DNA of 64,000 nucleotides, taken from contig NZ_BCNX01000007.1 in the NCBI RefSeq assembly GCF_001571405.1, forward strand, positions 62,001 through 126,000. Reading direction: 5' to 3'. Positions 52,121 through 61,231 of this stretch are shown piece after piece. The position numbers and the translations under genes are program-made. Each line of letters begins with the position of its first letter. Position 1 is the first letter of the stretch. The notes under the pieces are model-generated. The model was not told where the DNA came from. It did no database searches and worked only from the letters and a program-made list of their open reading frames with translations. Origin of the DNA: Methanoculleus thermophilus (lineage in GTDB: Archaea > Halobacteriota > Methanomicrobia > Methanomicrobiales > Methanoculleaceae).

Positions 52121-52462
52121 GGTATCAATATACAATATGGCGTTCGACAGCGGTCCGGTTTGAGTGATGAAACGAGTTACGCACGCCAACGTGGCTGAGG
52201 GAGCGGCCAGAAGAGCTCCTGCGGGGTGGTCGCAGGGAAGGCAGAGGGGATGGATCTCCCCGACACCATCGGATACATCACAGTACATAGATGTACATTT
52301 ATGTATATATAATCGACGATCTGTTAAGAGTCACTTCGAACCACCGCCGTGCCGGGCACAACACCTCCATCGCCGCATCATCGATGTCCTGGAAGTCTCA
52401 AATCTCCGGAGACGAAGCCAGCGGCTTAAGGGTGACGGTCTCATCCGGTGGCTCCTCTCCAA
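52121..52462. other. Leader and promoter region of the ECF operon
   Basis: About 340 bases without a recognised gene. The minus strand has TATA-like sequence near 52306-52314, giving a leader of about 160 bases before the S-component gene. The leader contains possible stems, for example CCTGCG/CGCAGG about 52214-52232 and GGGGAGATCCATCCCC about 52246-52261. On the other side it reaches the end of the deacetylase-like gene. Confidence 0.45.
52284..52305 (-). promoter_or_regulatory. 22-bp near-palindrome with TGTACA core (possible TRP box)
   Basis: Positions 52284-52305 form an inverted repeat with 10 of 11 base pairs matching, outer arms TACATA/TATGTA and a central TGTACA (52292-52297). It lies at or just downstream of the TATA-like stretch that would drive the ECF operon. 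TGTACA is the TRP-box sequence bound by the tryptophan regulator TrpY in Methanothermobacter, which would fit a tryptophan transporter. Confidence 0.5.
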
Positions 52463-53443
52463 TTATGCGGGGAGAGTGCGCTCAATGCCACCAAGCGCAT
52501 CGGCAAGCCGCCGGGTGCTTGCCTTCGGCTCGCCGCCCGTAGGGGTGAAGCGTCCTCCGTCAAGGGCGGCGCAGATCGCCCCGATGGCCTCTGGATGCGA
52601 CCGCCCGTAACCTCCCTCGAGCACGAGGGCAAGGGGCGTGGGACTTTGGTCCACAAGCATCCCCACCAGAACTCCAAAGTCCTCGGGGCGAAGTCGCATT
52701 GAGCCAAGCGGGTCATCAAAGAGGGCATCCTGGCCTGCCGATACCACGACCAGATCCGGTTCAAATCGCTCAAGCGCCGGAATGAAGACTTTACGAAAGA
52801 CTAAAGCGTAATCGGCACCGGTCGAACCCGGTTCAAGCGGGGCATTGATGATATGACCGGCACCCTGCTCATCCGGCCATCCGGTCCCGGGGAAGATTCC
52901 CGCCTGATGAACCGAACAGTAGAGCACCTGGCCGGAGGTGTAAAACACCGCCTGTGTCCCGTTCCCGTGATGCACGTCCCAGTCGAGAATTGCCACCCGA
53001 TCGATCTCACGGAGCGCCCTCTCTACCGCCACGGCGACGTTATTGAAGAGGCAGAACCCCATCGCCCGGTTGGGCTCGGCGTGGTGTCCAGGCGGGCGGA
53101 CCAGGGCAAACGAGTGTTCACCATCAAGCGCCCGGTTCACTGTAAGGATTGCACCTCCTGCTGCATACAGGGCCGAATCGAACGAACCCTGTGTGACATA
53201 GGTGTCGGGGTCGATGTAGCAGGCCCGACGAGGGGGGCACTCCCTGCAGAACGACCGGACGGCTTCGATATGCCGGTGCGTATGCACCAGCGCCAGATCT
53301 GCGAGCGTCGCCTGTTTTGGGGTTATGCGGCGAGCGTCCGCCGGTACGCCCAAAAGAGCTGCATCGAGACGTCCCTGCGACTCGGGATGGCCGGGATCGT
53401 CATGGGCACGGAAGAGATCGCCCGTTACGATCGAGTATGGCAT
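52463..53443 (-). CDS. Histone deacetylase / acetylpolyamine amidohydrolase family protein
   Basis: A 326-residue zinc hydrolase of the arginase/deacetylase fold. The active-site pattern is clear: ALVRPPGHHAEP, MGFCLFNNVAVA, LDWDVHHGNGTQ (the Asp and His zinc ligands), SAGQDALFDDPLG and LEGGYG. It may deacetylate a polyamine, a protein lysine or another small acetylated molecule. ATG 53443 begins the conserved part; ATG 53470 in frame is equally possible with a near-leaderless transcript. It is divergent from atpC, sharing the AT-rich stretch at 53497-53506. Confidence 0.88.
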   Translation of the reverse strand: MPYSIVTGDLFRAHDDPGHPESQGRLDAALLGVPADARRITPKQATLADLALVHTHRHIEAVRSFCRECPPRRACYIDPDTYVTQGSFDSALYAAGGAILTVNRALDGEHSFALVRPPGHHAEPNRAMGFCLFNNVAVAVERALREIDRVAILDWDVHHGNGTQAVFYTSGQVLYCSVHQAGIFPGTGWPDEQGAGHIINAPLEPGSTGADYALVFRKVFIPALERFEPDLVVVSAGQDALFDDPLGSMRLRPEDFGVLVGMLVDQSPTPLALVLEGGYGRSHPEAIGAICAALDGGRFTPTGGEPKASTRRLADALGGIERTLPA

Positions 53444-53496
53444 GACCCGGAGATTGGAGGCACCGATCATGAATCTTGCCCATGGACCCGGGTGTG

Positions 53497-53506
53497 CATT
53501 TATATG
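53497..53506. promoter_or_regulatory. Shared divergent TATA region for atpC and the deacetylase gene
   Basis: ATTTATAT on the plus strand reads ATATAAAT on the minus strand, so one AT-rich patch can act as a TATA box both ways. On the plus strand, transcription would begin close to the ATG at 53530 (leaderless). On the minus strand it would start near 53475, five bases before ATG 53470 or about 30 before ATG 53443. Confidence 0.5.
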
Positions 53507-53529
53507 GGGAAGCAGTCATGGAAGTCTGC

Positions 53530-54657
53530 ATGGTCCCGTCCAGTATGATCTCCCCGTCTTACATCTATGCCTGCACGCGATTCCGGGTACGGAAGACCAC
53601 ACTCCTTCCTCGTGAAGAATACCTGAGGATCATGCAGATGAGCATACCGGAGATCATCACCCACCTTGGCCGACAGGAGGATTACAGGCAGGATATCGTG
53701 AGTCTTGCGCATGAGTTTACCGGTGCGCAACTCATCGAAGAGGCAGTAAACCAGAACCTCTCGCGGTCCTTCCATCACGCCACGGCGATCGCTCCCGGTG
53801 ACCTGCAGACTCTGACGAGAGAGTATCTTGCCCGGTGGGATATTGCAAACGTCATGGCAATCCTGCGGGGCACGGTCCACAACGTGGATCGACAACAGAT
53901 CCGCGACCTCCTCATCCCGGCGGGGGAGATCGACGACGCGCACCTCAATCACCTTCTCTCTCTTGCATCCTGTAGCGAGGTTATTGATGGGCTTAGAGGC
54001 TGGCGGTTCTACCCGGTCCTTGCAGAGCAATACCGGGCCTGCGGAGAGAAAGGTGTCTTTGCCCAGTTTGAGAATGAACTCTACCGCGAATACTATACCA
54101 AACTGCTCAATCTCGGCACATCCGGGTGCAGTGGGTGCCAGGAAATGATTGCTTACCTCCGGTTCGAGATTGATATCACCAACATGAGAAACCTCCTCCG
54201 GCTCCATTGTGCAGAAGAAGCATGCGACATCACCACCATCGAACGGACTATGATCCCGGGCGGCCGGATCCCCCTAAGCCTCTTGCAGCGACTTTACGGC
54301 ATTGAGACGGAAGGAGAGTTTCTCAACGTCTTCCTCAAGACCGATATCGCTCCGGTTCTGGCCCAGGCGGTGCGCGAACTCCGGCAGGACCCGGACTTCT
54401 CCAGCACTGATGCCGCAGAACTGGTCTGGCAGCGGTGGCACGAGCGCCAGCGGCCGGTTCACGAGATCGAGATGGCCATCACCCGGATCAGACTTCACCA
54501 GATGGAGGCCCTCTCCCGGCGTCACCCATTCTCAGTTCTCCCGGTACTTGCCTACCTGGAGCGCAAGAGGTATGAGATTGCAAATCTGAGGGCAATCGCA
54601 CGAGGCAAGGCATTCGGGCTGCCGGCAGAGCGAATATGGCAGTACATCGTCGTATAG
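53530..54657 (+). CDS. atpC: A-type ATP synthase subunit C
   Basis: A 375-residue C subunit (V-ATPase d type), the funnel that joins the rotating central stalk to the membrane ring. YIYACTRFRVRKTTLLPREEY at the start and repeated Y/L-rich helical units are typical of the family. I chose ATG 53530 because a TATA box fits a leaderless transcript there; ATG 53545 is an alternative. Only atpD follows; the usual neighbours (H, I, K, E, F, A, B) are absent, which is unusual. Its ATG lacks a ribosome site, in line with leaderless initiation. Confidence 0.85.
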   Translation: MVPSSMISPSYIYACTRFRVRKTTLLPREEYLRIMQMSIPEIITHLGRQEDYRQDIVSLAHEFTGAQLIEEAVNQNLSRSFHHATAIAPGDLQTLTREYLARWDIANVMAILRGTVHNVDRQQIRDLLIPAGEIDDAHLNHLLSLASCSEVIDGLRGWRFYPVLAEQYRACGEKGVFAQFENELYREYYTKLLNLGTSGCSGCQEMIAYLRFEIDITNMRNLLRLHCAEEACDITTIERTMIPGGRIPLSLLQRLYGIETEGEFLNVFLKTDIAPVLAQAVRELRQDPDFSSTDAAELVWQRWHERQRPVHEIEMAITRIRLHQMEALSRRHPFSVLPVLAYLERKRYEIANLRAIARGKAFGLPAERIWQYIVV

Positions 54658-54667
54658 GAGCTCAACC

Positions 54668-55309
54668 ATGCCACCGGACAAGATCCAACCCACCCGGTCC
54701 GGCCTTCTGATCGTCAGGCGGCAGTTGGCACTCGCGAAGCGGATACACCGGCTCTTATCGATGAAACTCGACGGTATGATGCTGGAATTAACCAAACTCG
54801 CCGAACAGGCTGCCCTGCATCGGAGAGTTCTCGAGAAAAGGTACACCGGGGCCCGTGAGATGGCGGCGGTCGCCACCATGATGGAGGGGGGAACCGGAGT
54901 GCTCCTTGCAGCTCTCTCGGTTGAGACCGCCCCGACCTACAAGGCCGGGCGCAAGAATGTCTTTGGAGTGCACCTCCCTGACTTCGAGCCGGTTATGATA
55001 AAAAAGACGCTTGAGCAACGGGGCTATGGTCTCCTCGGAACCTCGTCAGTCATCGATGATGCCGCTGATGCCTACGAAGATCTCCTCGAAGCAATCATCA
55101 CAAGCGCCGAACTCGAAGGCGGGGTCAAACACCTGCTCGACGAGATCGAACGGACCCGGCGGCGGGTGAACGCGCTGGAGTTCAAAGTCATCCCGGAACT
55201 TGAAGAGATTCGTCGGCTTATCGAGGACCAGCGCGACGAGATGGAGCGCCAGGAGTGGACGCGGCTCCGCCGTATTAAAAAGATAAAAGCAAAGAGAACA
55301 ATACCCTAG
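54668..55309 (+). CDS. atpD: A-type ATP synthase subunit D
   Basis: A 213-residue central-stalk subunit that rotates within the A3B3 head. IQPTRSGLLIVRRQLALAKR at the N-terminus and the late RRVNALEFKVIPELEE are diagnostic for V/A-type subunit D; long helices at both ends should form the coiled coil. AGGAGCT precedes the ATG. It follows atpC by ten bases. The 3' end overlaps convergent cmk by four bases. Confidence 0.93.
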   Translation: MPPDKIQPTRSGLLIVRRQLALAKRIHRLLSMKLDGMMLELTKLAEQAALHRRVLEKRYTGAREMAAVATMMEGGTGVLLAALSVETAPTYKAGRKNVFGVHLPDFEPVMIKKTLEQRGYGLLGTSSVIDDAADAYEDLLEAIITSAELEGGVKHLLDEIERTRRRVNALEFKVIPELEEIRRLIEDQRDEMERQEWTRLRRIKKIKAKRTIP

Positions 55310-55851
55310 GAGGTCTCGGTCTCTCGCTTCTTTAGGCACTTGATTGTGGTATCCACAATCGCGCCGAGAGCGTCCACGCCGAAGGTCTCAGACGAGAGGA
55401 CGATATCGTATACCGAGAGGTCGGCGATATCGATGTTATAGTAGTTCTGGTAGCGAGTTGCTTCCGAACGCTGCCGGTTCTCGGTATAGATCCGAGCCTC
55501 TTCTTCGTCCATTCCGTCACGGCCTGCTATCCGCTTTGCCCGGCAGGAGAGGGGTGCAGAAAGCCAGATCCGGAGATCGGCGTTCTCAACCATCCATCCT
55601 GAGAGTCGACCCTCGATGATGATATCATCAGTCTCCTCACCAATCTCCTTCTGTCGGGCATCGATCATCTTGTCAATCGAGGGATCGTTCTCCGCAAGCC
55701 TGCCGAACTCAGCGAGATCCATGCCGTGCTCCCGGGCGAGCTGGCGAAAGACCTCCCCCGCGGAGATGATCTTAAATCCATATTTTCCGGCCAGGTAACG
55801 GGCAAGCGATGTAGTGCCGCTTCCCGGCGGGCCGCTGATAGTGATTCGCAT
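55306..55851 (-). CDS. cmk: Cytidylate kinase (archaeal type)
   Basis: A 181-residue nucleoside monophosphate kinase phosphorylating CMP/dCMP. The P-loop ISGPPGSGTTSLARYLA uses the GSGTT variant typical of archaeal Cmk, followed by DDIIIEGRLSGWM and RIAGRDGMDEEEA. It overlaps the preceding YidC-like gene by one base, continuing the spc-secY-adkA run, a common archaeal arrangement. Confidence 0.94.
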   Translation of the reverse strand: MRITISGPPGSGTTSLARYLAGKYGFKIISAGEVFRQLAREHGMDLAEFGRLAENDPSIDKMIDARQKEIGEETDDIIIEGRLSGWMVENADLRIWLSAPLSCRAKRIAGRDGMDEEEARIYTENRQRSEATRYQNYYNIDIADLSVYDIVLSSETFGVDALGAIVDTTIKCLKKRETETS

Positions 55852-56471
55852 CAGAGCCCTCCGATGTTAAGTGACTTCCTTATCACCTGGCTGATGGTCA
55901 GCGAACAGATCATATACCAGAGGATCCAGGCAGGGATAATCCAGAACGCGAAGTCCGAGAGGCCAACCGTTCCAAGGAAGGGCAGAACGATGCCGTTCGT
56001 GATGCTGATCTCCGCCCCTCCAGGAGGGAGACGGAAGAGAAGCCAGAAGAAGATCGGAACCGTCAGGATGAGGATGATCGCCATCGGGGTAAACTGCTGT
56101 CGGGATAGTTCAAGCTGCTCCTGCATCATCCGCTCCTGCTTCGTCTGAAGTTTCTTGATCTTCTTCTCGTCCCCGGAGAGCTGGGCTTCCCGGAACTCCT
56201 TCTGAAATGCTCGCATCTTTGCCTGCGACTCCTGCATCTTCTCGTAATCGATGGTGTACTTCTGGACGAGCGATGAATAGAGACCTGTGATACTGGAGAG
56301 GACCAGAATCATGACAAAGAATGGTACGCCGAGGGTATCTATGAAGGGGCCCAGCAGTGCATCCATTATCGCACCGATCGTCACTCGCACCCACTCGATG
56401 CTGTACGAGAGGAAGACCAGCATGGTGAAGAGGAGGGCGATCGTCGGGCCGTGCTTCTTCAGGTCTACCAT
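55851..56471 (-). CDS. YidC/EMC3-like membrane protein (DUF106)
   Basis: A 206-residue membrane protein of the archaeal DUF106 family, related to YidC, EMC3 and TMCO1 insertases. There are three to four hydrophobic spans with a charged coiled-coil cytosolic segment in the middle (EKMQESQAKMRAFQKEF to KKLQTKQERMMQEQLE), which matches the family plan. It is probably a membrane-protein insertase working with SecYEG, in keeping with its position behind secY and adkA. Confidence 0.88.
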   Translation of the reverse strand: MVDLKKHGPTIALLFTMLVFLSYSIEWVRVTIGAIMDALLGPFIDTLGVPFFVMILVLSSITGLYSSLVQKYTIDYEKMQESQAKMRAFQKEFREAQLSGDEKKIKKLQTKQERMMQEQLELSRQQFTPMAIILILTVPIFFWLLFRLPPGGAEISITNGIVLPFLGTVGLSDFAFWIIPAWILWYMICSLTISQVIRKSLNIGGL

Positions 56472-56477
56472 GTCAGG

Positions 56478-57053
56478 TTACCTCAGCGCACTCACCAGGT
56501 CGTCAATGCCCTTCTCAAGCAGGAAGTTCTCGTTTCTGACTATCTTGATGGTGCAGCCGGTGTACATCGCATATGCCGCGCTGATGGCACGGTTAAACTC
56601 CTGGTGCTCTGCAATCTCGCGGAACCCCTCCATATCGCGGATCCTCGAGGCATCGCCAAGCCGGCGCGTCAGGATCTGGTCCGGGTCGGTCTCAACAAGC
56701 ACGATCATATCGGGCATCAGTTCCCGGAGCACCCACTCAGGCAGCCCTGCAAGAAAACCGCCCGGGGTCTTGACGCTGCTGTGGGTGTCGATAATAATGT
56801 TCGAATCCCCGCTCATCGCGGCGATCTCGGATGCAGCAGCCTGCTGGAGGCGCTTCTGAACATCTTTTCCAAGCTTGCGCATCTCATCGCGATTCGAGAC
56901 CAGGTTCTCTTTCATGGCCACTTCGAACATACACGTGCCGAAGTTGACAGCCTTATAGGGGATACCCTCAGCCGCCAGTCTCTCCATCGCACCGTTGATG
57001 ACGGTGGTCTTCCCAACGCCGGGAACCCCCGTCACGACAACTTTCTTCCCCAA
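56478..57053 (-). CDS. adkA: Adenylate kinase, archaeal type
   Basis: A 191-residue adenylate kinase (AMP + ATP to 2 ADP) of the archaeal AdkA type. P-loop VVVTGVPGVGKTTVIN at the N-terminus, then FGTCMFEVA and IIIDTHSSVKTPGGF, as in the family. I chose TTG 57053 because the GGAGTGAT ribosome site lies right before it and the product then starts like known AdkA proteins; longer frames reach 57128 with GTG at 57062 as an intermediate option. In the usual secY-adkA-DUF106-cmk order. Confidence 0.9.
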   Translation of the reverse strand: MGKKVVVTGVPGVGKTTVINGAMERLAAEGIPYKAVNFGTCMFEVAMKENLVSNRDEMRKLGKDVQKRLQQAAASEIAAMSGDSNIIIDTHSSVKTPGGFLAGLPEWVLRELMPDMIVLVETDPDQILTRRLGDASRIRDMEGFREIAEHQEFNRAISAAYAMYTGCTIKIVRNENFLLEKGIDDLVSALR

Positions 57054-57286
57054 ATCTATCACTCCATTAGCATTGGGTTTGCGTGTAAAATAAATCCGCG
57101 CCTGAAGAATAATTCCTTTCGGAATCATGTCGGGCGATCGCGGAAGGAATCGCGTGATGACCGGATGACCTGTCCAGGGTTAACCCGTGCTTGAAAAGAG
57201 CAATAATTTCAGGAAAACGAACCGGCCCCCAGAGGGGCTTCAAACGATCTTAAAATATCGGGAAAGGTGCGGATGCACCTTTGAAC

Positions 57287-58720
57287 TTACTCTTTCCCGA
57301 AGAACCCGCGCATGAACGGGTACATCTCCATGATCTGCTGACTTGCGATCTCCTCGTAGAGGCGGTAGGTGATACTCACCGCAAGCAGCAGTCCAGTTCC
57401 TCCGACGGCCCCGATGACACCGAAGAGGTTCGCCACGACCGAGAGGATACCGATGAACGCACCACCGATGATGGTGATCCGCGGGATGTAACGGTCGAGA
57501 TACTTCTCGAGCACCTGGGCGTTTCGGCGGTATCCGGGGATCTGCATTCCGCTCCTCTGGATCTGCCGGGCGACGTCCTTTGAATCGAGGCCGGCGGTCT
57601 TAACCCAGAAGAGCGCGAAGATCGCGCCTCCAACCACCATGACGGTGATATCGATGCCCATACGCAGGAGTATCTCCCAGGGAGCGTGCCCAAGATCGCT
57701 GAGCCACCACATCCAGTCTTGAGGGGAGTTGATGGGTGCGATGTACCACATCAGGCCGTTGATCGGCACCTGCCCCTGGAACTCACCAAAGATCGTGATC
57801 CCGGCGTTCGAGAGGAACATCCCGATCATCTGGATGTTCGCCTGCAGCACCCGGACAAGGATCATGGGTAGAACGCTCGCATAGATGAGCTTCACCGGGA
57901 ACCGTGCACGGGCACCGCGGACAGCGCTGTGCGCAAGCGGGATCTCGATGCGGGTCGACTCCACGTAGACGATGACCATGAAGATCACGATCGTCGTGAT
58001 AAGGGCCAGGATATCCGTGCCGAAGTACTCAAGGAAACTCGCACCCGACGTCCCTATGGCAATCAGTCGCGGGAAGAACCCGATCGGGAAGGGATCGGTG
58101 CCCGTCTGCCAGTTCAGGAAACCGTTCACGAGACCTTGCGAGACACCAGCGACGATGAAGAGCCCCACGCCGGAACCAATTCCCCACTTGGTGACGACCT
58201 CGTCCATCAGCACCACAAGCAGACCGCCGATGCAGAGCTGGAGGAAGATCAGGAACGAGACCAGAAGCATGTTCCCGCCGAAGATCTGCATTGCCACCGA
58301 CGGGTCGGGCATCATCATCCCGCTCGCAACCATGGGGAACGCTTCGACGACGATCATCACGAAGATGAGCAACTTCTGCAGGCCCATATACATGACCTGC
58401 CCACGTGCTTCACTGGTATCGATCTGTAGGAGTCCAGCACCCTTGAGCAGCTGCAACACAATCGATGCGGTGACGATCGGCCCGATACCAAGATGCAGGA
58501 GCGAACCGCTCGCACCGGCAAGCAGGGCGCGGTACAGACCAAAGATATCCTGAGACTGCGGGGAGAGTCCAAAGATGTCAATGTTGGTCAATGCGAAGTA
58601 GAGGAGCAAGATTGCAAGCGTCCACATCAGTTTGTTCTTGAAGTGGACATGCCCCTCCGGACCTTTGACTGCAGGCATTGCTGCAAGGATGGGTTCGAAT
58701 CTATCCAGCAGTTCTCCCAT
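57287..58720 (-). CDS. secY: Preprotein translocase subunit SecY
   Basis: A 477-residue translocon pore with ten membrane spans. It begins MGELLDRFEPILAAMPAVKGPEGHVHFKNKLMWT; the helix 2 plug and the loop MQIPGYRRNAQVLEKYLDRYIPRIT are recognisable. It is archaeal in type. 233 bases separate its end from adkA, longer than other gaps in this run. Confidence 0.97.
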   Translation of the reverse strand: MGELLDRFEPILAAMPAVKGPEGHVHFKNKLMWTLAILLLYFALTNIDIFGLSPQSQDIFGLYRALLAGASGSLLHLGIGPIVTASIVLQLLKGAGLLQIDTSEARGQVMYMGLQKLLIFVMIVVEAFPMVASGMMMPDPSVAMQIFGGNMLLVSFLIFLQLCIGGLLVVLMDEVVTKWGIGSGVGLFIVAGVSQGLVNGFLNWQTGTDPFPIGFFPRLIAIGTSGASFLEYFGTDILALITTIVIFMVIVYVESTRIEIPLAHSAVRGARARFPVKLIYASVLPMILVRVLQANIQMIGMFLSNAGITIFGEFQGQVPINGLMWYIAPINSPQDWMWWLSDLGHAPWEILLRMGIDITVMVVGGAIFALFWVKTAGLDSKDVARQIQRSGMQIPGYRRNAQVLEKYLDRYIPRITIIGGAFIGILSVVANLFGVIGAVGGTGLLLAVSITYRLYEEIASQQIMEMYPFMRGFFGKE

Positions 58721-58740
58721 GGTATTTCACCTAAAAAGGA

Positions 58741-59166
58741 TCAGACGGTCACTGCCTGACCGCCCATCTCCTCAATTTTTGCCCGGGCTCGTTCGGAGAA
58801 CTCCCGTGCAGAGATACTCATCTTGTGAGTGACTTTTCCGCCACCGAGTACCTTATCGATACCGAGTTCGGTGACATCGAGGGCGATGAGATCGCCCTCC
58901 TGAGTGGCCAGCCCCTCACGGAGCAGCGCCTCGGCCATCTGATCGATCTCCCCGATGTCAAGAGCGGAGACCGGCACGCTGGTCTTGTTGACAAAACCAT
59001 GCTTGCCGTTGGATATCTCACCCTTCAGGTAGAAGTGGGAGAAACGGTGGTCACGCTGCCCGGCTCTACCCCGTCCACCCCTGTTGCCGGCGCCACGCCG
59101 GTTTTTGTGCGTGCCGCCGCCGCAGGTTCGTGAACCCCTATATTTGGATCTCTTATTTACGGGCAT
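58741..59166 (-). CDS. rpl15: Ribosomal protein L15
   Basis: A 141-residue large-subunit protein with the basic N-terminal RSKYRGSRTCGGGTHKNRRGAGNRGGRGRAG tract in archaeal form (only its beginning is conserved in bacteria). ATG 59166; a GTG-like upstream frame start is not needed. Lies between L30 and secY as in other archaeal spc operons. Confidence 0.96.
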   Translation of the reverse strand: MPVNKRSKYRGSRTCGGGTHKNRRGAGNRGGRGRAGQRDHRFSHFYLKGEISNGKHGFVNKTSVPVSALDIGEIDQMAEALLREGLATQEGDLIALDVTELGIDKVLGGGKVTHKMSISAREFSERARAKIEEMGGQAVTV

Positions 59167-59171
59167 GTATC

Positions 59172-59633
59172 TCACCTCATCTTATAGAGGAGATCGTTGA
59201 TCTTGGGGCCGTAGTAACCGAGAGCCCCACCTTGCTGAAAGGTTCGCTTGATTGTTTTATAGCCCTTTCGCGGTGGGTGCAGTCTCAGCACCGGCTTGAT
59301 CTCCGCAAGATCGCGCAAGTTTATCTCACCCTTGCAGAGGGCTGCCGCAAACTCGTCGATGTTGGCATATGAGGTATGCGCACGGATGTAGTCGTCGGTC
59401 AGCCGCTCGTCCCCGGTTAATCGACCCCGGGTGCGCAGGAGGGTGGCCAGAGTCTCCGGCTCCACCTCGCCGTACGCCACGAAGTCCTTCACCTTGCGAA
59501 TCATGCCAAGATACGCCGGGGTATCAGGCACGAGGACACAGTGGTTGACGTGGTGCAGACGGAGCATCTTTAAGGTGTCCTTGATCTCGCGGTTGGTGTT
59601 GACCACACCGCGTACCTGCACTATCGCGTACAT
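59172..59633 (-). CDS. rpl30: Ribosomal protein L30
   Basis: A 153-residue archaeal/eukaryotic-length L30. It begins [17 protein letters not shown] and contains the ferredoxin-like fold typical of L30. ATG 59633 overlaps the rps5 stop as TGATG. The codon before it is GTG and is not used in this call. Confidence 0.96.
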   Translation of the reverse strand: MYAIVQVRGVVNTNREIKDTLKMLRLHHVNHCVLVPDTPAYLGMIRKVKDFVAYGEVEPETLATLLRTRGRLTGDERLTDDYIRAHTSYANIDEFAAALCKGEINLRDLAEIKPVLRLHPPRKGYKTIKRTFQQGGALGYYGPKINDLLYKMR

Positions 59634-60250
59634 CACTCTTTCCCTCCAATCCTGACGATATTCGTCTGTCGGAGTGCCTCAAACGTCGCCTTGGCGTAGT
59701 TGATCGTCGTCCGGGTCTGCCCCCGGTTAAAGGCCCAGACATCCTTGATGCCTGCAAGCTGCAGGACCTTCTTCGGGATATCCCCGGTCACAAGACCGAT
59801 CCCCTGCGGGGCGGGCTTCAGCGTCACACGAACGCTGCCTGCCTTACCGGTCACTTCGATGGGAATCGAGTGGGCAGTCTCGCAACCACATTCCCAGCTC
59901 CCGCATCCACGGGAGACCTTGATGAGATTCAATTTCGCGTTTGTTATTGCTTTCTGGATTGCGTTGCCAACCTGGGCATCCTTGCCCTGGCCGAACCCGA
60001 CATAGCCGTTCCGGTTGCCAACGACCACAACGGTCCGGAACTTCACGCGGCGACCCGAGTCGGTCATCCTCTGGACCATGTTGATGTCCAGCACCTCGTC
60101 CTCGAGGTCGGGCACGAGGAGGTCGACGATCTGCGGCTCCTTGATCGGTCTGCCGCTTGCGAGCACCTCGTCAATACTGGTGATCTCGCCTGCGGCGACC
60201 TTGCGCCCGAGACCGGTGAGCGGAACCCATTCTTCCTGTACGTATGCCAT
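59633..60250 (-). CDS. rps5: Ribosomal protein S5
   Basis: A 205-residue small-subunit protein with the double-stranded RNA-binding domain ([24 protein letters not shown]) and the S5 C-terminal domain ([28 protein letters not shown]). Archaeal length. Overlaps L30. Confidence 0.97.
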   Translation of the reverse strand: MAYVQEEWVPLTGLGRKVAAGEITSIDEVLASGRPIKEPQIVDLLVPDLEDEVLDINMVQRMTDSGRRVKFRTVVVVGNRNGYVGFGQGKDAQVGNAIQKAITNAKLNLIKVSRGCGSWECGCETAHSIPIEVTGKAGSVRVTLKPAPQGIGLVTGDIPKKVLQLAGIKDVWAFNRGQTRTTINYAKATFEALRQTNIVRIGGKE

Positions 60251-60251
60251 G

Positions 60252-60779
60252 TCACACCAGCTCCTTCTTGATGGCCTGAGCCACAGCCTCTACATTCTCC
60301 ACCAGGTCACCCGCACGCTCGGGGGCATACCCGGCAATGTGGGCACCTTTGAGACGATCCTCATCGGGGAGAACCGATTCACCGTGGGGAACGTCGAGAC
60401 CTGCATCCACTGCTCCCTTAAGGGCAGCAAAGACACGTGCACCCGGTTTCGCCCGGGCAAGCCCGATATCAAGGATTGCCTCATCGTACCCCGCATTCAA
60501 CGCCTTGACTGCAAACAGCATCCCGGTCAGATAGGCAGCCGGGGTGCACGAAGTCGATCCCTTGTAGCCATACTTGACAAGTTCAGTCGAGTATGCGGCT
60601 ACCAGGGTGCGGTCTCCCTCAATCTCGGGGACGATCAACTGCACGATGATCTGCCGGTTTGTCTTCCGGACAACCATCCGTGGTGTTCCCGATGACAGGA
60701 GCGCCATCCGCTTGTAATAATCTGTCTTGCCCTCATGCCTTCTCCGGAAGGGCACGAAGTATCTTGGGCCAGTTGCCAT
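60252..60779 (-). CDS. rpl18: Ribosomal protein L18
   Basis: A 175-residue 5S-rRNA-binding protein: [19 protein letters not shown] at the start and [22 protein letters not shown] at the end are typical of archaeal L18. Start overlaps the rpl19e stop as TAATG. Confidence 0.96.
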   Translation of the reverse strand: MATGPRYFVPFRRRHEGKTDYYKRMALLSSGTPRMVVRKTNRQIIVQLIVPEIEGDRTLVAAYSTELVKYGYKGSTSCTPAAYLTGMLFAVKALNAGYDEAILDIGLARAKPGARVFAALKGAVDAGLDVPHGESVLPDEDRLKGAHIAGYAPERAGDLVENVEAVAQAIKKELV

Positions 60780-61231
60780 TATCTCATCCTCCCTGCCATC
60801 GCCTCAATCTGAGCCTCAAGGTACGACACACTCCGGAACTGTCCTCCGGAAGCCCGCCGATACATCACGCGATAGAGACTCCGTTCGATTCTGCCTTCGT
60901 CGCGCATCTGGCGCAGAACACGGCGCTGTGCACGGATCTTGCGCATCCATGCCTGTTTCTTGGGATTTCGAGCGCCAGCGGCACCCTTTCTCCGTCCGGG
61001 TCCTTTCTGGTGACCGTAGGAACGCTTTGCCATCCGTGCACGGGTCCTGCCCCGGCTGTTTCCCTTCACGGGGTGTGCCCGGATCGCACCCTCCGCAATG
61101 AGCTCGCGAAGGTCGTTTCGGGAGATAGCAGCCTCAATATCGGCCTGGCGCTCAGGATCGAACCAGACACGATTGACACCGCACTTTAGGATGGCTGCCG
61201 CTATGCGCTTCTGGCTTGCGAGATCACTCAT
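60779..61231 (-). CDS. rpl19e: Ribosomal protein L19e
   Basis: A 150-residue archaeal/eukaryotic protein absent from bacteria. [26 protein letters not shown] and the basic [23 protein letters not shown] segment are diagnostic. Overlaps rpl32e by eight bases. Confidence 0.96.
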   Translation of the reverse strand: MSDLASQKRIAAAILKCGVNRVWFDPERQADIEAAISRNDLRELIAEGAIRAHPVKGNSRGRTRARMAKRSYGHQKGPGRRKGAAGARNPKKQAWMRKIRAQRRVLRQMRDEGRIERSLYRVMYRRASGGQFRSVSYLEAQIEAMAGRMR

